From: Thauera sp. K11
Lineage (GTDB): Bacteria > Pseudomonadota > Gammaproteobacteria > Burkholderiales > Rhodocyclaceae
DNA length: 64,000 bases
Reading direction: 5' to 3'
Assembly: GCF_002354895.1 (NCBI RefSeq)
Contig: NZ_CP023439.1
Location: 3,472,001-3,536,000 of the forward strand
Positions 26,858-35,463 of this stretch are shown here, in pieces. The notes below the pieces were generated by a model. That model was given only the letters and a program-made list of their open reading frames with translations. It made no database searches and was not told the origin of the DNA. Position 1 is the first letter of the stretch; each line of letters starts with the position of its first letter. Position numbers and translations under genes: made by a program.

Positions 26858-27532
26858 ATGGACCTGCCGCCGCTGACCGAAGACCTGAGCCTGCCCTACC
26901 GCCTGAGGGAGGCGCACGGCGCCGCCGCCGGCCTCGTGCTGCTGATGCACGGCGTGGGCAGCAACGAAAGCTCGCTCGCCGGGCTGGCCGCGCTGCTGCC
27001 CGACGACGTCGCCGTGGCGCTGGTGCGCTCGCCGCTGGAAATGGCGCCGGGCTCCTACAGCGCCTTCACCGTGGAATTCACCGCAAACGGCCCGGTGATC
27101 GACGCCGCCGCGGCGGAAGACAGCCGCCGCAGGCTGCAGCGTTTCGCCGGCGAACTGCAGGCGCGCACCGGCATCGCGCCGGCGCGCACGCTGGCGGCGG
27201 GCTTCAGCCAGGGCGGCATCATGGCGGCGGGGCTGGCGCTGACCTGTCCGCAAACGGTGGCAGGCTTCGCCATCCTGTCGGGCCGCATCCTGCCGGAGAT
27301 CGCCCCGCTGATCGCACCGCCGGAAGCCCTGGCCGGGCTGGAGGCGCTGATCGCCCACGGCGAACAGGACGACCGCCTGCCGGTGGCGTGGGCGCAGCGC
27401 AGCGCCGAACTGCTGCGGCGGCTGGGCGTGCGCTTCGAAGAGAGGCGCTACGCCGCGCGCCACGAGATCACCCGCGACATGGCGGACGATTTCGCCGCGT
27501 GGGTGCGGCGCCTGCTGGCGCCGCGCGGCTGA
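26858..27532 (+). CDS. Alpha/beta hydrolase, carboxylesterase/phospholipase type
   Basis: A 224-residue serine esterase of the acyl-protein thioesterase/phospholipase group. The oxyanion region is LLMHGVGSNE, the nucleophile is Ser117 in AAGFSQGGIMA, the acid is in HGEQDDRLPV, and the His is in RYAARHEIT. No signal peptide, so cytoplasmic. It follows the cytochrome gene by 33 nt and may act on the same pathway as the dioxygenase, though the substrate cannot be told. Confidence 0.88.
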   Translation: MDLPPLTEDLSLPYRLREAHGAAAGLVLLMHGVGSNESSLAGLAALLPDDVAVALVRSPLEMAPGSYSAFTVEFTANGPVIDAAAAEDSRRRLQRFAGELQARTGIAPARTLAAGFSQGGIMAAGLALTCPQTVAGFAILSGRILPEIAPLIAPPEALAGLEALIAHGEQDDRLPVAWAQRSAELLRRLGVRFEERRYAARHEITRDMADDFAAWVRRLLAPRG

Positions 27533-27541
27533 GAGGCGCCG

Positions 27542-28501
27542 TCAGCGGGTTTCGAGCGCCTGCAGGATGCTGGCGCCCAGTTCGCGCTGGCGGCCGATCG
27601 CGCGGGTGATCTGGGTCACGACCTCGACGCGCTGCTTCGCGCCCGACTGGATCTGGACCATCGCGTCGTGCGCGCCCGAGGCCAGCGAGCGGCCGCTGTC
27701 GACCACGCGACTCGTTTCGCGCACCGCATCCGAGGCGTCGCGCGAGGTCATGTTGAGATCGGCGGCGATGCGGCCGATGCGTTCGCTGGCGTTGCGCGCC
27801 TGCTCGGCCAGCTTGCGCACCTCGTCGGCCACCACCGCGAAGCCGCGGCCCGCCTCGCCGGCACGCGCCGCCTCGATCGCCGCGTTGAGCGCGAGCAGGT
27901 TGGTCTGCTCGGAAATCTGCGTGATCGACGCGACGATGCCGCTGATCTCGCCCGACTGCGCCGCCAGCGCGACGAGATCGTCCTGCGCGCGCTGCAGGCC
28001 GGCACCCAGCAGGTCGATCGCCTCCCTGGCGCGCGTCATCAGATCGGCGCCGGCGGCCACGCTCTCGCCGCTGCTCTTGGCCAGCGTGTTGGCCACCGCC
28101 ATGTCGGACAACGCCTGATCCACCAGCGCGATCAGCTCCGTCGCCAGCCCGGCGGCATCGGCGCACGTGCGCTGCAGCGCGGCGACCTGCGCGCCGCTCG
28201 CGGCTGCGTCGGACTGCGGGCGTGCCGCGGCCTCTGCCTCGGCGTTCTGCAGCCGGGTGCGCAGCGTCGCGTTCTCGCCGCGGCTGCGTTCGAGATCGGC
28301 TTGCAGCTCGCGCAGCGCGGCTTCGTGCCTGGCCGCCGGCGCGCCCCGCAGCCCGAGCGCCGCGCCGGCCAGCGCTAGCAGCACCGCGACGCCGCCGCCG
28401 ATGCGGGCAATGTCGGGGGAAAGGAACGAGACGGCGATGACGACGATGGCCGACAGCAGGCAGAGCAGGGAGCCTGCGGAAACACGAGAGCTGGATTGCA
28501 T
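27542..28501 (-). CDS. Compact methyl-accepting chemotaxis-type protein without sensor domain
   Basis: A 319-residue protein. Two adjacent hydrophobic helices (about 10-52) with almost no periplasmic loop are followed by a coiled coil (about 60-95) and a signalling domain whose hairpin tip reads [20 protein letters not shown] and [18 protein letters not shown]. There is no HAMP or ligand domain, so it may sense membrane or cytoplasmic state, or act in a non-chemotaxis array. Start chosen at the ATG 28501 before the hydrophobic part; no strong ribosome-binding site is seen. Convergent with the esterase gene. Confidence 0.82.
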   Translation of the reverse strand: MQSSSRVSAGSLLCLLSAIVVIAVSFLSPDIARIGGGVAVLLALAGAALGLRGAPAARHEAALRELQADLERSRGENATLRTRLQNAEAEAAARPQSDAAASGAQVAALQRTCADAAGLATELIALVDQALSDMAVANTLAKSSGESVAAGADLMTRAREAIDLLGAGLQRAQDDLVALAAQSGEISGIVASITQISEQTNLLALNAAIEAARAGEAGRGFAVVADEVRKLAEQARNASERIGRIAADLNMTSRDASDAVRETSRVVDSGRSLASGAHDAMVQIQSGAKQRVEVVTQITRAIGRQRELGASILQALETR

Positions 28502-28774
28502 GGCGGGAATCGAAAGAGTGGAACTACGGGATCCGTGCACGCACCGCCATTTTCCGCGGCGTACGCACGGGCAATGGCGAGGATGATATCCCATCGGCAC
28601 CGGCGCGCAGATGTGACGCAGTCGACGGCCGAAGATCGGCGTCCGGCGGCAGGCCGGGCGCCGCCCCGCCGCCCTTTTGCCTGCGGCGATACTGCTCTAT
28701 CGTGTGCACGAGGCGGCTTGCATCGCCGCCTGCCCGCCCGCCACACCGGCACGCCTTCGCCACGGAGACCCAGC

Positions 28775-29008
28775 ATGGAAAAAGCGACGCATGAACTTTC
28801 GGAGCTGTTCGGCCAGCTCGGCCTGCCCGACGACGCCGAATCGATACAGCGCTTCATCGCCAGCCATCGCCCGCTGCCGCCCGGCGTGCCGCTGGCCGAT
28901 GCCCCCTTCTGGTCGCCGAGCCAGGCCCAGTTCCTGCGCGAGGAAATCGACGACGATGCCGACTGGGCCGAGCTGATCGACACGCTGGCGGTGCTGCTGA
29001 GCGAGTGA
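28775..29008 (+). CDS. DUF2789 family small protein
   Basis: A 77-residue acidic protein (HELSELFGQLGLPDDAESIQ, then PFWSPSQAQFLREEIDDDAD) matching the DUF2789 family of short proteobacterial proteins of unknown function. CGGAGA lies 8 nt before the ATG. The frame is open further upstream, but there the codons do not resemble protein. The 28502-28774 gap before it holds nothing I recognise. Confidence 0.85.
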   Translation: MEKATHELSELFGQLGLPDDAESIQRFIASHRPLPPGVPLADAPFWSPSQAQFLREEIDDDADWAELIDTLAVLLSE

Positions 29009-29024
29009 GAGACGCGGCGCGCGC

Positions 29025-29804
29025 CTACAGCATGCTGTCGAGGAAGGCGCGCGTGCGCGGATGCTCGGGGCGGGCGAAGAATTCCGCCGCCGGGCGCGAC
29101 TCGATCAGTTCGCCGCCGTCCATGAACGCCACCCGGCTGGCGACTTCGCGCGCGAAGCCCATCTCGTGCGTGACCACCAGCATCGTCATGTGCTCGTCGG
29201 CGAGCTGGCGCATGGTGCGCAGCACCTCGCCGGTGAGTTCCGGGTCCAGCGCCGAGGTCGGCTCGTCGAACAGCATGATGTCCGGCTCCATCGCCAGCGC
29301 GCGGGCGATCGCCACGCGCTGCTTCTGCCCGCCGGAGAGCCGCGCCGGATAGGCGTCGCGCTTGTCGGAGAGGCCCACCTTGCGCAGCAGCGCCTCGGCC
29401 TTGGGCACGACGGCTTCGCGCTTCAGCCCTTTCACCGTGACCGGCGCCTCGATGATGTTCTGCAGCACGGTGAGGTGCGGAAACAGGTTGAAGTGCTGGA
29501 ACACCATGCCCATGCGCCGGCAGATGCGGCGCACCTCGACGTCCGGCGCGTAGCGGCAGTGGCCGGCGGCGTCGGTGGCGACCAGCGTGTCGCCCTCGAT
29601 GTCGATGCGCCCGGCGTCGATCGTCTCCAGGTGGTTCAGGCAGCGCAGGAAGGTGCTCTTGCCCGAGCCGGACGGGCCGATCACCGCGATCACCTCGCCC
29701 TTGGCCATGGCGAGCGACACGCCCTTGAGCACCTCGTGCGCACCGAAGCGCTTGCGGATGCCTTCGGCGCGGATCATCGGCGCAGCGTCAGTCATAGACG
29801 GCAT
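29025..29804 (-). CDS. Polar amino-acid ABC transporter, ATP-binding protein
   Basis: A 259-residue ABC ATPase of the GlnQ/HisP group: Walker A GPSGSGKST, signature LSGGQKQR, Walker B IMLFDEPTSALD and switch His in VVTHEMGFA. It powers the permease encoded just upstream. The ATG at 29804 has GGAG 7 nt upstream and overlaps the end of the permease gene by 17 nt; a second ATG at 29795 is an alternative. Last gene of the binding protein-permease-ATPase operon. Confidence 0.93.
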   Translation of the reverse strand: MPSMTDAAPMIRAEGIRKRFGAHEVLKGVSLAMAKGEVIAVIGPSGSGKSTFLRCLNHLETIDAGRIDIEGDTLVATDAAGHCRYAPDVEVRRICRRMGMVFQHFNLFPHLTVLQNIIEAPVTVKGLKREAVVPKAEALLRKVGLSDKRDAYPARLSGGQKQRVAIARALAMEPDIMLFDEPTSALDPELTGEVLRTMRQLADEHMTMLVVTHEMGFAREVASRVAFMDGGELIESRPAAEFFARPEHPRTRAFLDSML

Positions 29805-30438
29805 GGCGTTTCTCCAGGCGCTGGAAGAGCCAGGTCAGCACCAGCGTCATCGCCAGGTAGAAGGCCGCAGCGACGACGAAGGGCGTGATCGTGAAGTCGC
29901 GCTGCACGATGCCGCGCGCGGCGCGCAGCAGGTCGTTGAGCGCCAGCACGTAGATCAGCGAGGTGTCCTTCACCAGCGTGATCGTCTCGTTGCTCATCGG
30001 CGGCAGGATGCGCTTGACCACCTGCGGCAGCACGATGCGGCGCATCGTCTGGCCATAGGTGAAGCCCAGCACCTTGGCGCCCTCGTACTGGCCGCGGTCG
30101 ATGGACTGGATGCCGGCGCGGAAGATCTCGGCGAAGTAGGCCGCGTAGTTCAGCGCGAAGGCGACGATCGCCGCCGGAAAGTCCGGCAGCCGCACGCCGA
30201 CCACCGGCACGAAGGGCAGCGCAAAGTAGATGAACAGCAGTTGCAGCATCAGCGGCGTGCCGCGCATCAGCCACAGGTAGCCGTTGACGAGCCGGCTGGC
30301 GGTGCGAAAGCGCGAGATGCGCACCAGCGCCAGTGCGAGCCCCAGCGGGACCGCCAGCGCCAGCGTGACGAAGAAGAGCTTGAGCGTGACCACCGAACCC
30401 TGTGCCAGCGGCCCGACGATGCTGAGGATGTAGTCCAT
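29788..30438 (-). CDS. Polar amino-acid ABC transporter, permease
   Basis: A 216-residue inner-membrane permease of the HisM/GlnP type. It starts with a hydrophobic helix and has the EAA loop (YEGAKVLGFTYGQTMRRIVLP) that docks to the ATPase. The N-terminal family pattern GSVVTLKLFFVTLALAVPLG is clear. Only one permease gene is present, so it probably works as a homodimer. It lies between the binding-protein gene (113-nt gap containing a GC-rich dyad) and the ATPase gene (overlap). Confidence 0.93.
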   Translation of the reverse strand: MDYILSIVGPLAQGSVVTLKLFFVTLALAVPLGLALALVRISRFRTASRLVNGYLWLMRGTPLMLQLLFIYFALPFVPVVGVRLPDFPAAIVAFALNYAAYFAEIFRAGIQSIDRGQYEGAKVLGFTYGQTMRRIVLPQVVKRILPPMSNETITLVKDTSLIYVLALNDLLRAARGIVQRDFTITPFVVAAAFYLAMTLVLTWLFQRLEKRHAVYD

Positions 30439-30551
30439 GCGGCGATCGAAGCGATGCAAAGGCGGCCCGGGCCGCGTGGGGAACTGCGCGCAGGGCGGAT
30501 GCCGCAGCCGGTCCGGCGCCGCGCGGGAGGCCCGGCGTCCGCGTCCGCTTC

Positions 30552-31361
30552 TTATCTGATGATGTCCTTGCCGAACCACTCGGTGGAGATGCGCGCCGCG
30601 CTGCCGTCCTGCTTCATGTCGTCCATCGCCTTCTGCAGCTTCGCCAGCAGTTCGGTGTCGTCCTTGCGCGTGCCCACGCCGTATTCCTCGGTGCCGAAGT
30701 GATCGTCCAGCACCTGGTATTCGCCCGGCTTCTTCGCCGTGTAGTAGCGGCCCACCACTTCGTCCATCACGATCGCATCGACGCGGCCGGCGGACAGATC
30801 CATCAGCGCGGTCACGTTGTCGGCGAACTTGCGCAGTTCCTTGATCGAGCCGGCCACCGCGTCCTTCTGCACCGCGTCGACCGCGCTGCTGCCGTCCTGC
30901 ACGCCCACCGTCCTGCCGGCGAGGTCGGCCTTCGTCCTGATCGCCGAATTCGCCGGCACCACGACGATCTGGTGGTTCTCCATGTACGGCGACGTGAAGC
31001 CGATGTTCTGCCTGCGCTGCTCGGTGATGGTGAGGCCGTTCCACAGCGCGTCGACGCGCCTGCCGTTGAGTTCGGCTTCCTTCGCGCTCCAGTCGATGGG
31101 CTTGAACTCCACCTCCACACCCAGGCGCTTCGCCGCCTCCCTGGCCAGATCGATGTCGAAGCCGACCAGTTCGTTCTTCTCGTTGCGAAAGCCCATCGGC
31201 GGGAAATTGTCGTCGAGGCCGATGACGATCTTGCCGGAAGCGGCAGCGGCCGGCGGCGCGGCCTGGGTCTGGGCGGACGGCGCGGGTTCGTTCCTGCCGC
31301 AGCCGGCCAGCAGCGCGCCGGCAGTGAGGGACATCATCAGGAGGGACGTCAGTCTGTTCAT
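30552..31361 (-). CDS. Amino-acid ABC transporter substrate-binding lipoprotein
   Basis: A 269-residue binding protein (SBP family 3). The N-terminus is a lipoprotein signal with lipobox LLAGC, so it is anchored by Cys20, followed by a Pro/Ala linker and the ligand domain beginning KIVIGLDDNFPPMGF and GFDIDLAREAAKRLG. Conserved features include DALWNGLTIT and GVQDGSSA. The ligand is a polar or charged amino acid by family. First gene of the operon; the larger gap to the permease gene may lower downstream expression, as is usual for binding proteins. Confidence 0.92.
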   Translation of the reverse strand: MNRLTSLLMMSLTAGALLAGCGRNEPAPSAQTQAAPPAAAASGKIVIGLDDNFPPMGFRNEKNELVGFDIDLAREAAKRLGVEVEFKPIDWSAKEAELNGRRVDALWNGLTITEQRRQNIGFTSPYMENHQIVVVPANSAIRTKADLAGRTVGVQDGSSAVDAVQKDAVAGSIKELRKFADNVTALMDLSAGRVDAIVMDEVVGRYYTAKKPGEYQVLDDHFGTEEYGVGTRKDDTELLAKLQKAMDDMKQDGSAARISTEWFGKDIIR

Positions 31362-31739
31362 GGTTTCGGGCCCGGGAAAAGAAGAAGTCGCAGGAAAGAC
31401 GCAAGGAAACGCAGGGAAAGACGCACTGCAGGCACCGGAAGGCACGCGGGCCGGCGCACCGGCGGTTCCGTCACGGCCACGGCGCGGGCGTGATTGTCCG
31501 CCCGAAGCCACGCCCGATCAACCCGCGTCCGCCCCGACCAGGGCAATCGCATGAAGAGGTCTTGCGGCCATTGGTCTGACGTCGCGGCGGAGGATGCGTG
31601 GAGCGGACGGGCACTGTCCAGATTCCGAGCGGCAGCGAGGTCGAGTTGCGCAGGACGCGGAGCGCATCCCCCGCCGCCAGACCGGATTCGGGCGATCATG
31701 CGATCGCGCCGCCGCCGGCGGTGCTAGCATCCGCCCGCC
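31362..31739. other. Divergent intergenic region, no gene seen
   Basis: A 378-nt stretch between the divergent binding-protein and RlmN-like genes. Short open frames in it have arginine-rich, shadow-like composition and no ribosome-binding sites. A purine-rich segment (about 31375-31430) lies upstream of the binding-protein start. I see no RNA gene or clear terminator. Confidence 0.5.
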
Positions 31740-32849
31740 ATGCACATCGAACATCTCCGCCAACGCCTGCGCGCCGCCGGCGCCAAGCCCGGCCACGAGC
31801 GGCGCGTGCTGCAGGCGTGGGCACGGGCCTGCACGCTGGACGCCCGCCGCAGCCGCGCCGACGACTTCCTGCCGCTGAGCGTACGTGCCGCGCTGCCGGC
31901 CTTCCACGACGAACTCGAACGGCTCGCCCGCGTGCTCTCCGAGCATCCCGGCGAGGACGGCACGCGCCTGCTGGTGGCGCTGGCCGACGGCCAGACGGTG
32001 GAAAGCGTGCTGCTGCCGCGCGGCGGCGTGTGCGTGTCCACCCAGGTCGGCTGCGCGGTGGGCTGCGTGTTCTGCATGACCGGCCGCGACGGCCTGCTGC
32101 GCCAGCTCGGCAGCGCCGAGATCGTCGCCCAGGTGGTGCTGGCGCGCCGCCGCCAGGCGCTGAAGAAGGTCGTCTTCATGGGCATGGGAGAGCCCGCGCA
32201 CAACCTGGACGAAGTGCTGGCGGCGATCGGCTTTCTCGGCACCAGCGGCGGCTTCGGCCACAAGAACCTGGTGTTCTCCACCGTCGGCGACCGCCGCGTG
32301 TTCGAACGCCTGCCGCAGGGCGGGGTGAAGCCGGCGCTGGCACTGTCGCTGCACACCACCCGCGCCGAACTGCGCGAGACGCTGCTGCCGCGCGCGCCGC
32401 GCATCGCGCCGGACGAACTGGTGGAACTGGCCGAGCGCTACGCACGCGCCACCGGCTACCCCATCCAGTACCAGTGGACGCTGCTCGAAGGCATCAACGA
32501 CGGCGACGACGAAGTCGATGGCATCGCGCGCCTGCTCGCCGGCAAGTACGCGGTGATGAACCTGATCCCATACAACACGGTGGCCGAACTGCCCTACCGC
32601 CGCCCGCCGTGGGAGCGTGCCGCCGAGATGGCGCGCAGCCTGCACCGGCGCGGCGTGCTGGCCAAGCTGCGCCGCTCGGCCGGGCAGGACGTGGATGGCG
32701 GCTGCGGCCAGTTGCGCGCCCGCGCCGCGGCGGCCGGTCTGCAGCCGCTGCCGGCGCGCATCCGGCTGCATGGGGCGATGCGGGCGGCGGGCGGCGCGTC
32801 CGGTGCCGGCATCGCCGCTCCGGAGGGCAAGCCGGATTCACCCGCCTGA
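31740..32849 (+). CDS. Radical-SAM RNA methyltransferase, RlmN/Cfr family
   Basis: A 369-residue enzyme expected to methylate C2 (or C8) of adenosine in rRNA/tRNA. The radical-SAM cysteines are Cys105, Cys109 and Cys112 (GCAVGCVFC). The conserved Cys98 precedes them, and the methyl-carrying Cys322 lies in DVDGGCGQL, as in RlmN. GMGEPAHNLDEVL binds SAM. It looks catalytically complete but differs from housekeeping RlmN in its short N-terminal domain and a Gly/Ala-rich C-terminal tail of ~40 residues, so it may be a paralogue. It stands alone, convergent with the RTX gene. Confidence 0.87.
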   Translation: MHIEHLRQRLRAAGAKPGHERRVLQAWARACTLDARRSRADDFLPLSVRAALPAFHDELERLARVLSEHPGEDGTRLLVALADGQTVESVLLPRGGVCVSTQVGCAVGCVFCMTGRDGLLRQLGSAEIVAQVVLARRRQALKKVVFMGMGEPAHNLDEVLAAIGFLGTSGGFGHKNLVFSTVGDRRVFERLPQGGVKPALALSLHTTRAELRETLLPRAPRIAPDELVELAERYARATGYPIQYQWTLLEGINDGDDEVDGIARLLAGKYAVMNLIPYNTVAELPYRRPPWERAAEMARSLHRRGVLAKLRRSAGQDVDGGCGQLRARAAAAGLQPLPARIRLHGAMRAAGGASGAGIAAPEGKPDSPA

Positions 32850-32898
32850 ACCGCCGGCACGCGGACGGAGCCGGCCAGGCGAGCGCGCCGTCGCGGCG

Positions 32899-35295
32899 TC
32901 AGCCGAGCACCGTGAAATCGGCGTGGCCCAGGCCGGCGGTGGAGCCCTGGATCACCGCGATCAGCACGGCGGCGCCGGCCCCGTTGCCGTCGGCATCGTA
33001 GTAGAGCTTGCCGCCCGCGGTGTTGAAGATCAGATGATGATCGGGCGTGGTGGCCGCCGCGCCCTTGCCGACGACGACGTTGTCCGCATCGATGCCGCCG
33101 GCAAGGCTGGTGAAGACGGCGGCGTCGAAGGCGAGCATGTCGCCGGCGCCGAAATCGGTGATCGTGTCGTAGCCGCCGACGGCGAGGTTGTCGAACACGA
33201 AGATGTCGCTGCCCGCGCCGCCCGACAGCACGTCCTTGCCGGCGCCGCCCCTCAGCACGTCGTCGCCGGCGCCGGCCTCGATCGTGTCGTTGCCCGCACC
33301 GGCGTTGATCGTGTCGTTGCCGCCGCCGGAGACGATCATGTCATTGCCTGCGCCAGTCTCGATGAAATCGTCGCCCGCCCCAGCCTTCACCGTATTGTTG
33401 CCGCCGCCGGCGTAGATCTGGTTGTTGCCGTCGCCGGCGACGATCGTGTCATTGCCCGCGCCGGTCTCGATGAAATCGTCGCCCGACCCTGCCTTCACCG
33501 TGTTGTTGCCGCCGCCGGCGTAGATCTGGTTGTTGCCATCGCCGGCGACGATCGTGTCATTGCCCGCGCCGGTCTCGATGAAATCGTCGCCCGACCCTGC
33601 CTCCACCGTATTGTTGCCGCCGCCGGCGTAGATCCGGTTGTTGCCGTCGCCGGCGACGATCGTGTCATTGCCCGCGCCGGTCTCGATGAGATCGTCGCCC
33701 GCTCCGGCCTTCACCGTGTTGTTGCCACCGCCGGCGTAGATCTGGTTGTTGCCGTCGCCGGCGACGATCGTGTCATTGCCCGTGCCGGTCTCGATGAGAT
33801 CGTCGCCCGCTCCGGCCTTCACCGTGTTGTTGCCACCGCCGGCGTAGATCTGGTTGTTGCCGTCGCCGGCGACGATCGTGTCATTGCCCGTGCCGGTCTC
33901 GATGAAGTCGTCGCCCGCCCCTGTCTCCACCGTGTTGTTGCCGCCGCCGGCGTAGATCTGGTTGTTGCCGTCGCCTGCGACGATCGTGTCATTGCCCGTG
34001 CCGGTCTCGATGAAGTCGTCGCCCGCTCCGGCCTTCACCGTGTTGTTGCCGCCCCCGGCGTAGATCTGGTTGTTGCCATCGCCGGCGACGATCGTGTCAT
34101 TGCCCGCGCCGGTCTCGATGAAATTGTCGCCCGACCCTGCCTCCACCGTGTTGTTGCCGCCGCCGGCGTAGATCCGGTTGTTGCCGTCGCCTGCGACGAT
34201 CGTGTCATTGCCCGTGCCGGTCTCGATGAAGTCGTCGCCCGCTCCGGCCTCCACCGTGTTGTTGCCGCCCCCGGCGTAGATCTGGTTGTTGCCATCGCCG
34301 GCGACGATCGTGTCATTGCCTGCGCCGGTCTCGATCACGTCGTTGCCGCTGCCGGTGATGATGTCGGCCTTGCCTTCGGTGTCGACGATGGTGTTGTCGC
34401 CCTCGGTGTCGACGATGCGGTCGTTGCCCGGGCCGCCCGAGATGAAGTCGTTGCCGCCGCCGCCGAAGAGCGTGTCGTTGCCCGCCCCGCCGTAGATCTC
34501 GTCGTCCCCGTCTTCGCCGTACACCTCGTCGTTGCCGTCGCCGGCATCCAGGTAGTCGCCGCCGGCGGTGCCGCGGATCACGTCGTTGCCGGCATACAGG
34601 CCCGCCGCCAGCGAGGCGAAGCCATGGCTCCCGACCGCGGCGAACAGCGTCGCAGCATCGAACTTCAGGCCGCCGATGCTGGCGGCCGGCGCGAGGACCA
34701 GGTCGGCGTCGTGCAGCTCGGCGCTGGTGGCGGTCCCCCACTCCACGCCGGTCACCTTTCCGGTGATCTCACCGGCGGGCGTGATGCTGGCATCGCCCTT
34801 GAGCGTGAAGTACTGCCATTCGAAGGCGGGGGTGGCCGGATCGTCCACGCTCCACGCCAGGGTCATCGTCTTGAGATCGCCCGTCGCCGCACCGGTGGCG
34901 AGGTCCAGCGTCAGGTTGCCGGTCCACACCTCGGTGACCTGGCCGTTGCCGAAGCCCAGCCTGGATGCGCTCACCTGCGACAGCGTGCCATTGCCGCCGT
35001 CGATCTTCAGCTTGCCGTAGCCTTCGACCCAGATACCGGAGGTCTCCAGGCCGATGTGGTCGAGCGTGACCACGTTGCCGTGCTGCGACGCGATGTCGCC
35101 CACCAGCGTGGTGCCGTCGCTCCAGTTCAGCACCAGTTGGCCGGGGCCGTAGGAAGGCTGCGGATATTCACCGGAGATAGCGGCCGCCACCGCATACAGC
35201 GTGCCGAAAACGGTATTCATCTCCACCGCGAAATCGGCATAGTCGAAGCCGGGGCCGATGACGCGGGTGTCGCCGATGTTGCCGAATGTGCTCAT
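32899..35295 (-). CDS. RTX calcium-binding repeat protein, probable type I secretion substrate
   Basis: About 798 residues. The N-terminal ~250 residues form a unique beta-rich domain (STFGNIGDTRVIGPGFDYAD; VLNWSDGTTLVGDI). Then come ~18 GGxGxDxxx motifs, nine copies of a 36-residue unit (NDTIVAGDGNNQIYAGGGNN) and a C-terminal haemolysin/serralysin-type block (LSGGAGSDIFVFDN, TITDFGAGDMLAF) ending in an uncleaved secretion-signal-like tail. There is no Sec signal peptide. The start is chosen at MSTFG; an ATG four codons upstream is equally possible. No type I secretion genes are nearby. No enzymatic domain recognised; could be an adhesin or extracellular matrix protein. Confidence 0.85.
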   Translation of the reverse strand: MSTFGNIGDTRVIGPGFDYADFAVEMNTVFGTLYAVAAAISGEYPQPSYGPGQLVLNWSDGTTLVGDIASQHGNVVTLDHIGLETSGIWVEGYGKLKIDGGNGTLSQVSASRLGFGNGQVTEVWTGNLTLDLATGAATGDLKTMTLAWSVDDPATPAFEWQYFTLKGDASITPAGEITGKVTGVEWGTATSAELHDADLVLAPAASIGGLKFDAATLFAAVGSHGFASLAAGLYAGNDVIRGTAGGDYLDAGDGNDEVYGEDGDDEIYGGAGNDTLFGGGGNDFISGGPGNDRIVDTEGDNTIVDTEGKADIITGSGNDVIETGAGNDTIVAGDGNNQIYAGGGNNTVEAGAGDDFIETGTGNDTIVAGDGNNRIYAGGGNNTVEAGSGDNFIETGAGNDTIVAGDGNNQIYAGGGNNTVKAGAGDDFIETGTGNDTIVAGDGNNQIYAGGGNNTVETGAGDDFIETGTGNDTIVAGDGNNQIYAGGGNNTVKAGAGDDLIETGTGNDTIVAGDGNNQIYAGGGNNTVKAGAGDDLIETGAGNDTIVAGDGNNRIYAGGGNNTVEAGSGDDFIETGAGNDTIVAGDGNNQIYAGGGNNTVKAGSGDDFIETGAGNDTIVAGDGNNQIYAGGGNNTVKAGAGDDFIETGAGNDMIVSGGGNDTINAGAGNDTIEAGAGDDVLRGGAGKDVLSGGAGSDIFVFDNLAVGGYDTITDFGAGDMLAFDAAVFTSLAGGIDADNVVVGKGAAATTPDHHLIFNTAGGKLYYDADGNGAGAAVLIAVIQGSTAGLGHADFTVLG
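33361..34332 (-). repeat. Nine tandem 108-bp repeats (36 residues each) in the RTX protein
   Basis: The segment beginning at the codons for the GAxxDFIETG join recurs at exactly 108-bp spacing: 33361, 33469, 33577, 33685, 33793, 33901, 34009, 34117, 34225, ending 34332. Units vary at only a few codons (Gln/Arg in NNQIY, Lys/Glu before AG, Ala/Ser/Thr positions). Each unit encodes four nonapeptide calcium-binding turns. Confidence 0.95.
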
Positions 35296-35463
35296 GTCGT
35301 ATCCCATCGCAGGTTGGACGAATCAATCCGCGGCGAGTCTAACCGGCGCGCCCGTACGGCGCTACCGCGTGCGCGGCCGGCGGGGCGCCGTGCTCCGGCC
35401 GCCGCCCTCATGCCGCCATGCCCGCCCGCATCGCCGCCGGCCGGCGACGGCGGCCGTTTCCCG

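Noticed and set aside
31494..31727. Small plus-strand ORF before the RlmN-like gene
   Set aside because: Arg/Pro/Ser-rich, no ribosome-binding site, no similarity to a known small protein.
33361..34332. CRISPR-like regular repeats
   Set aside because: The 108-bp units are contiguous, coding and in frame, with no spacers.
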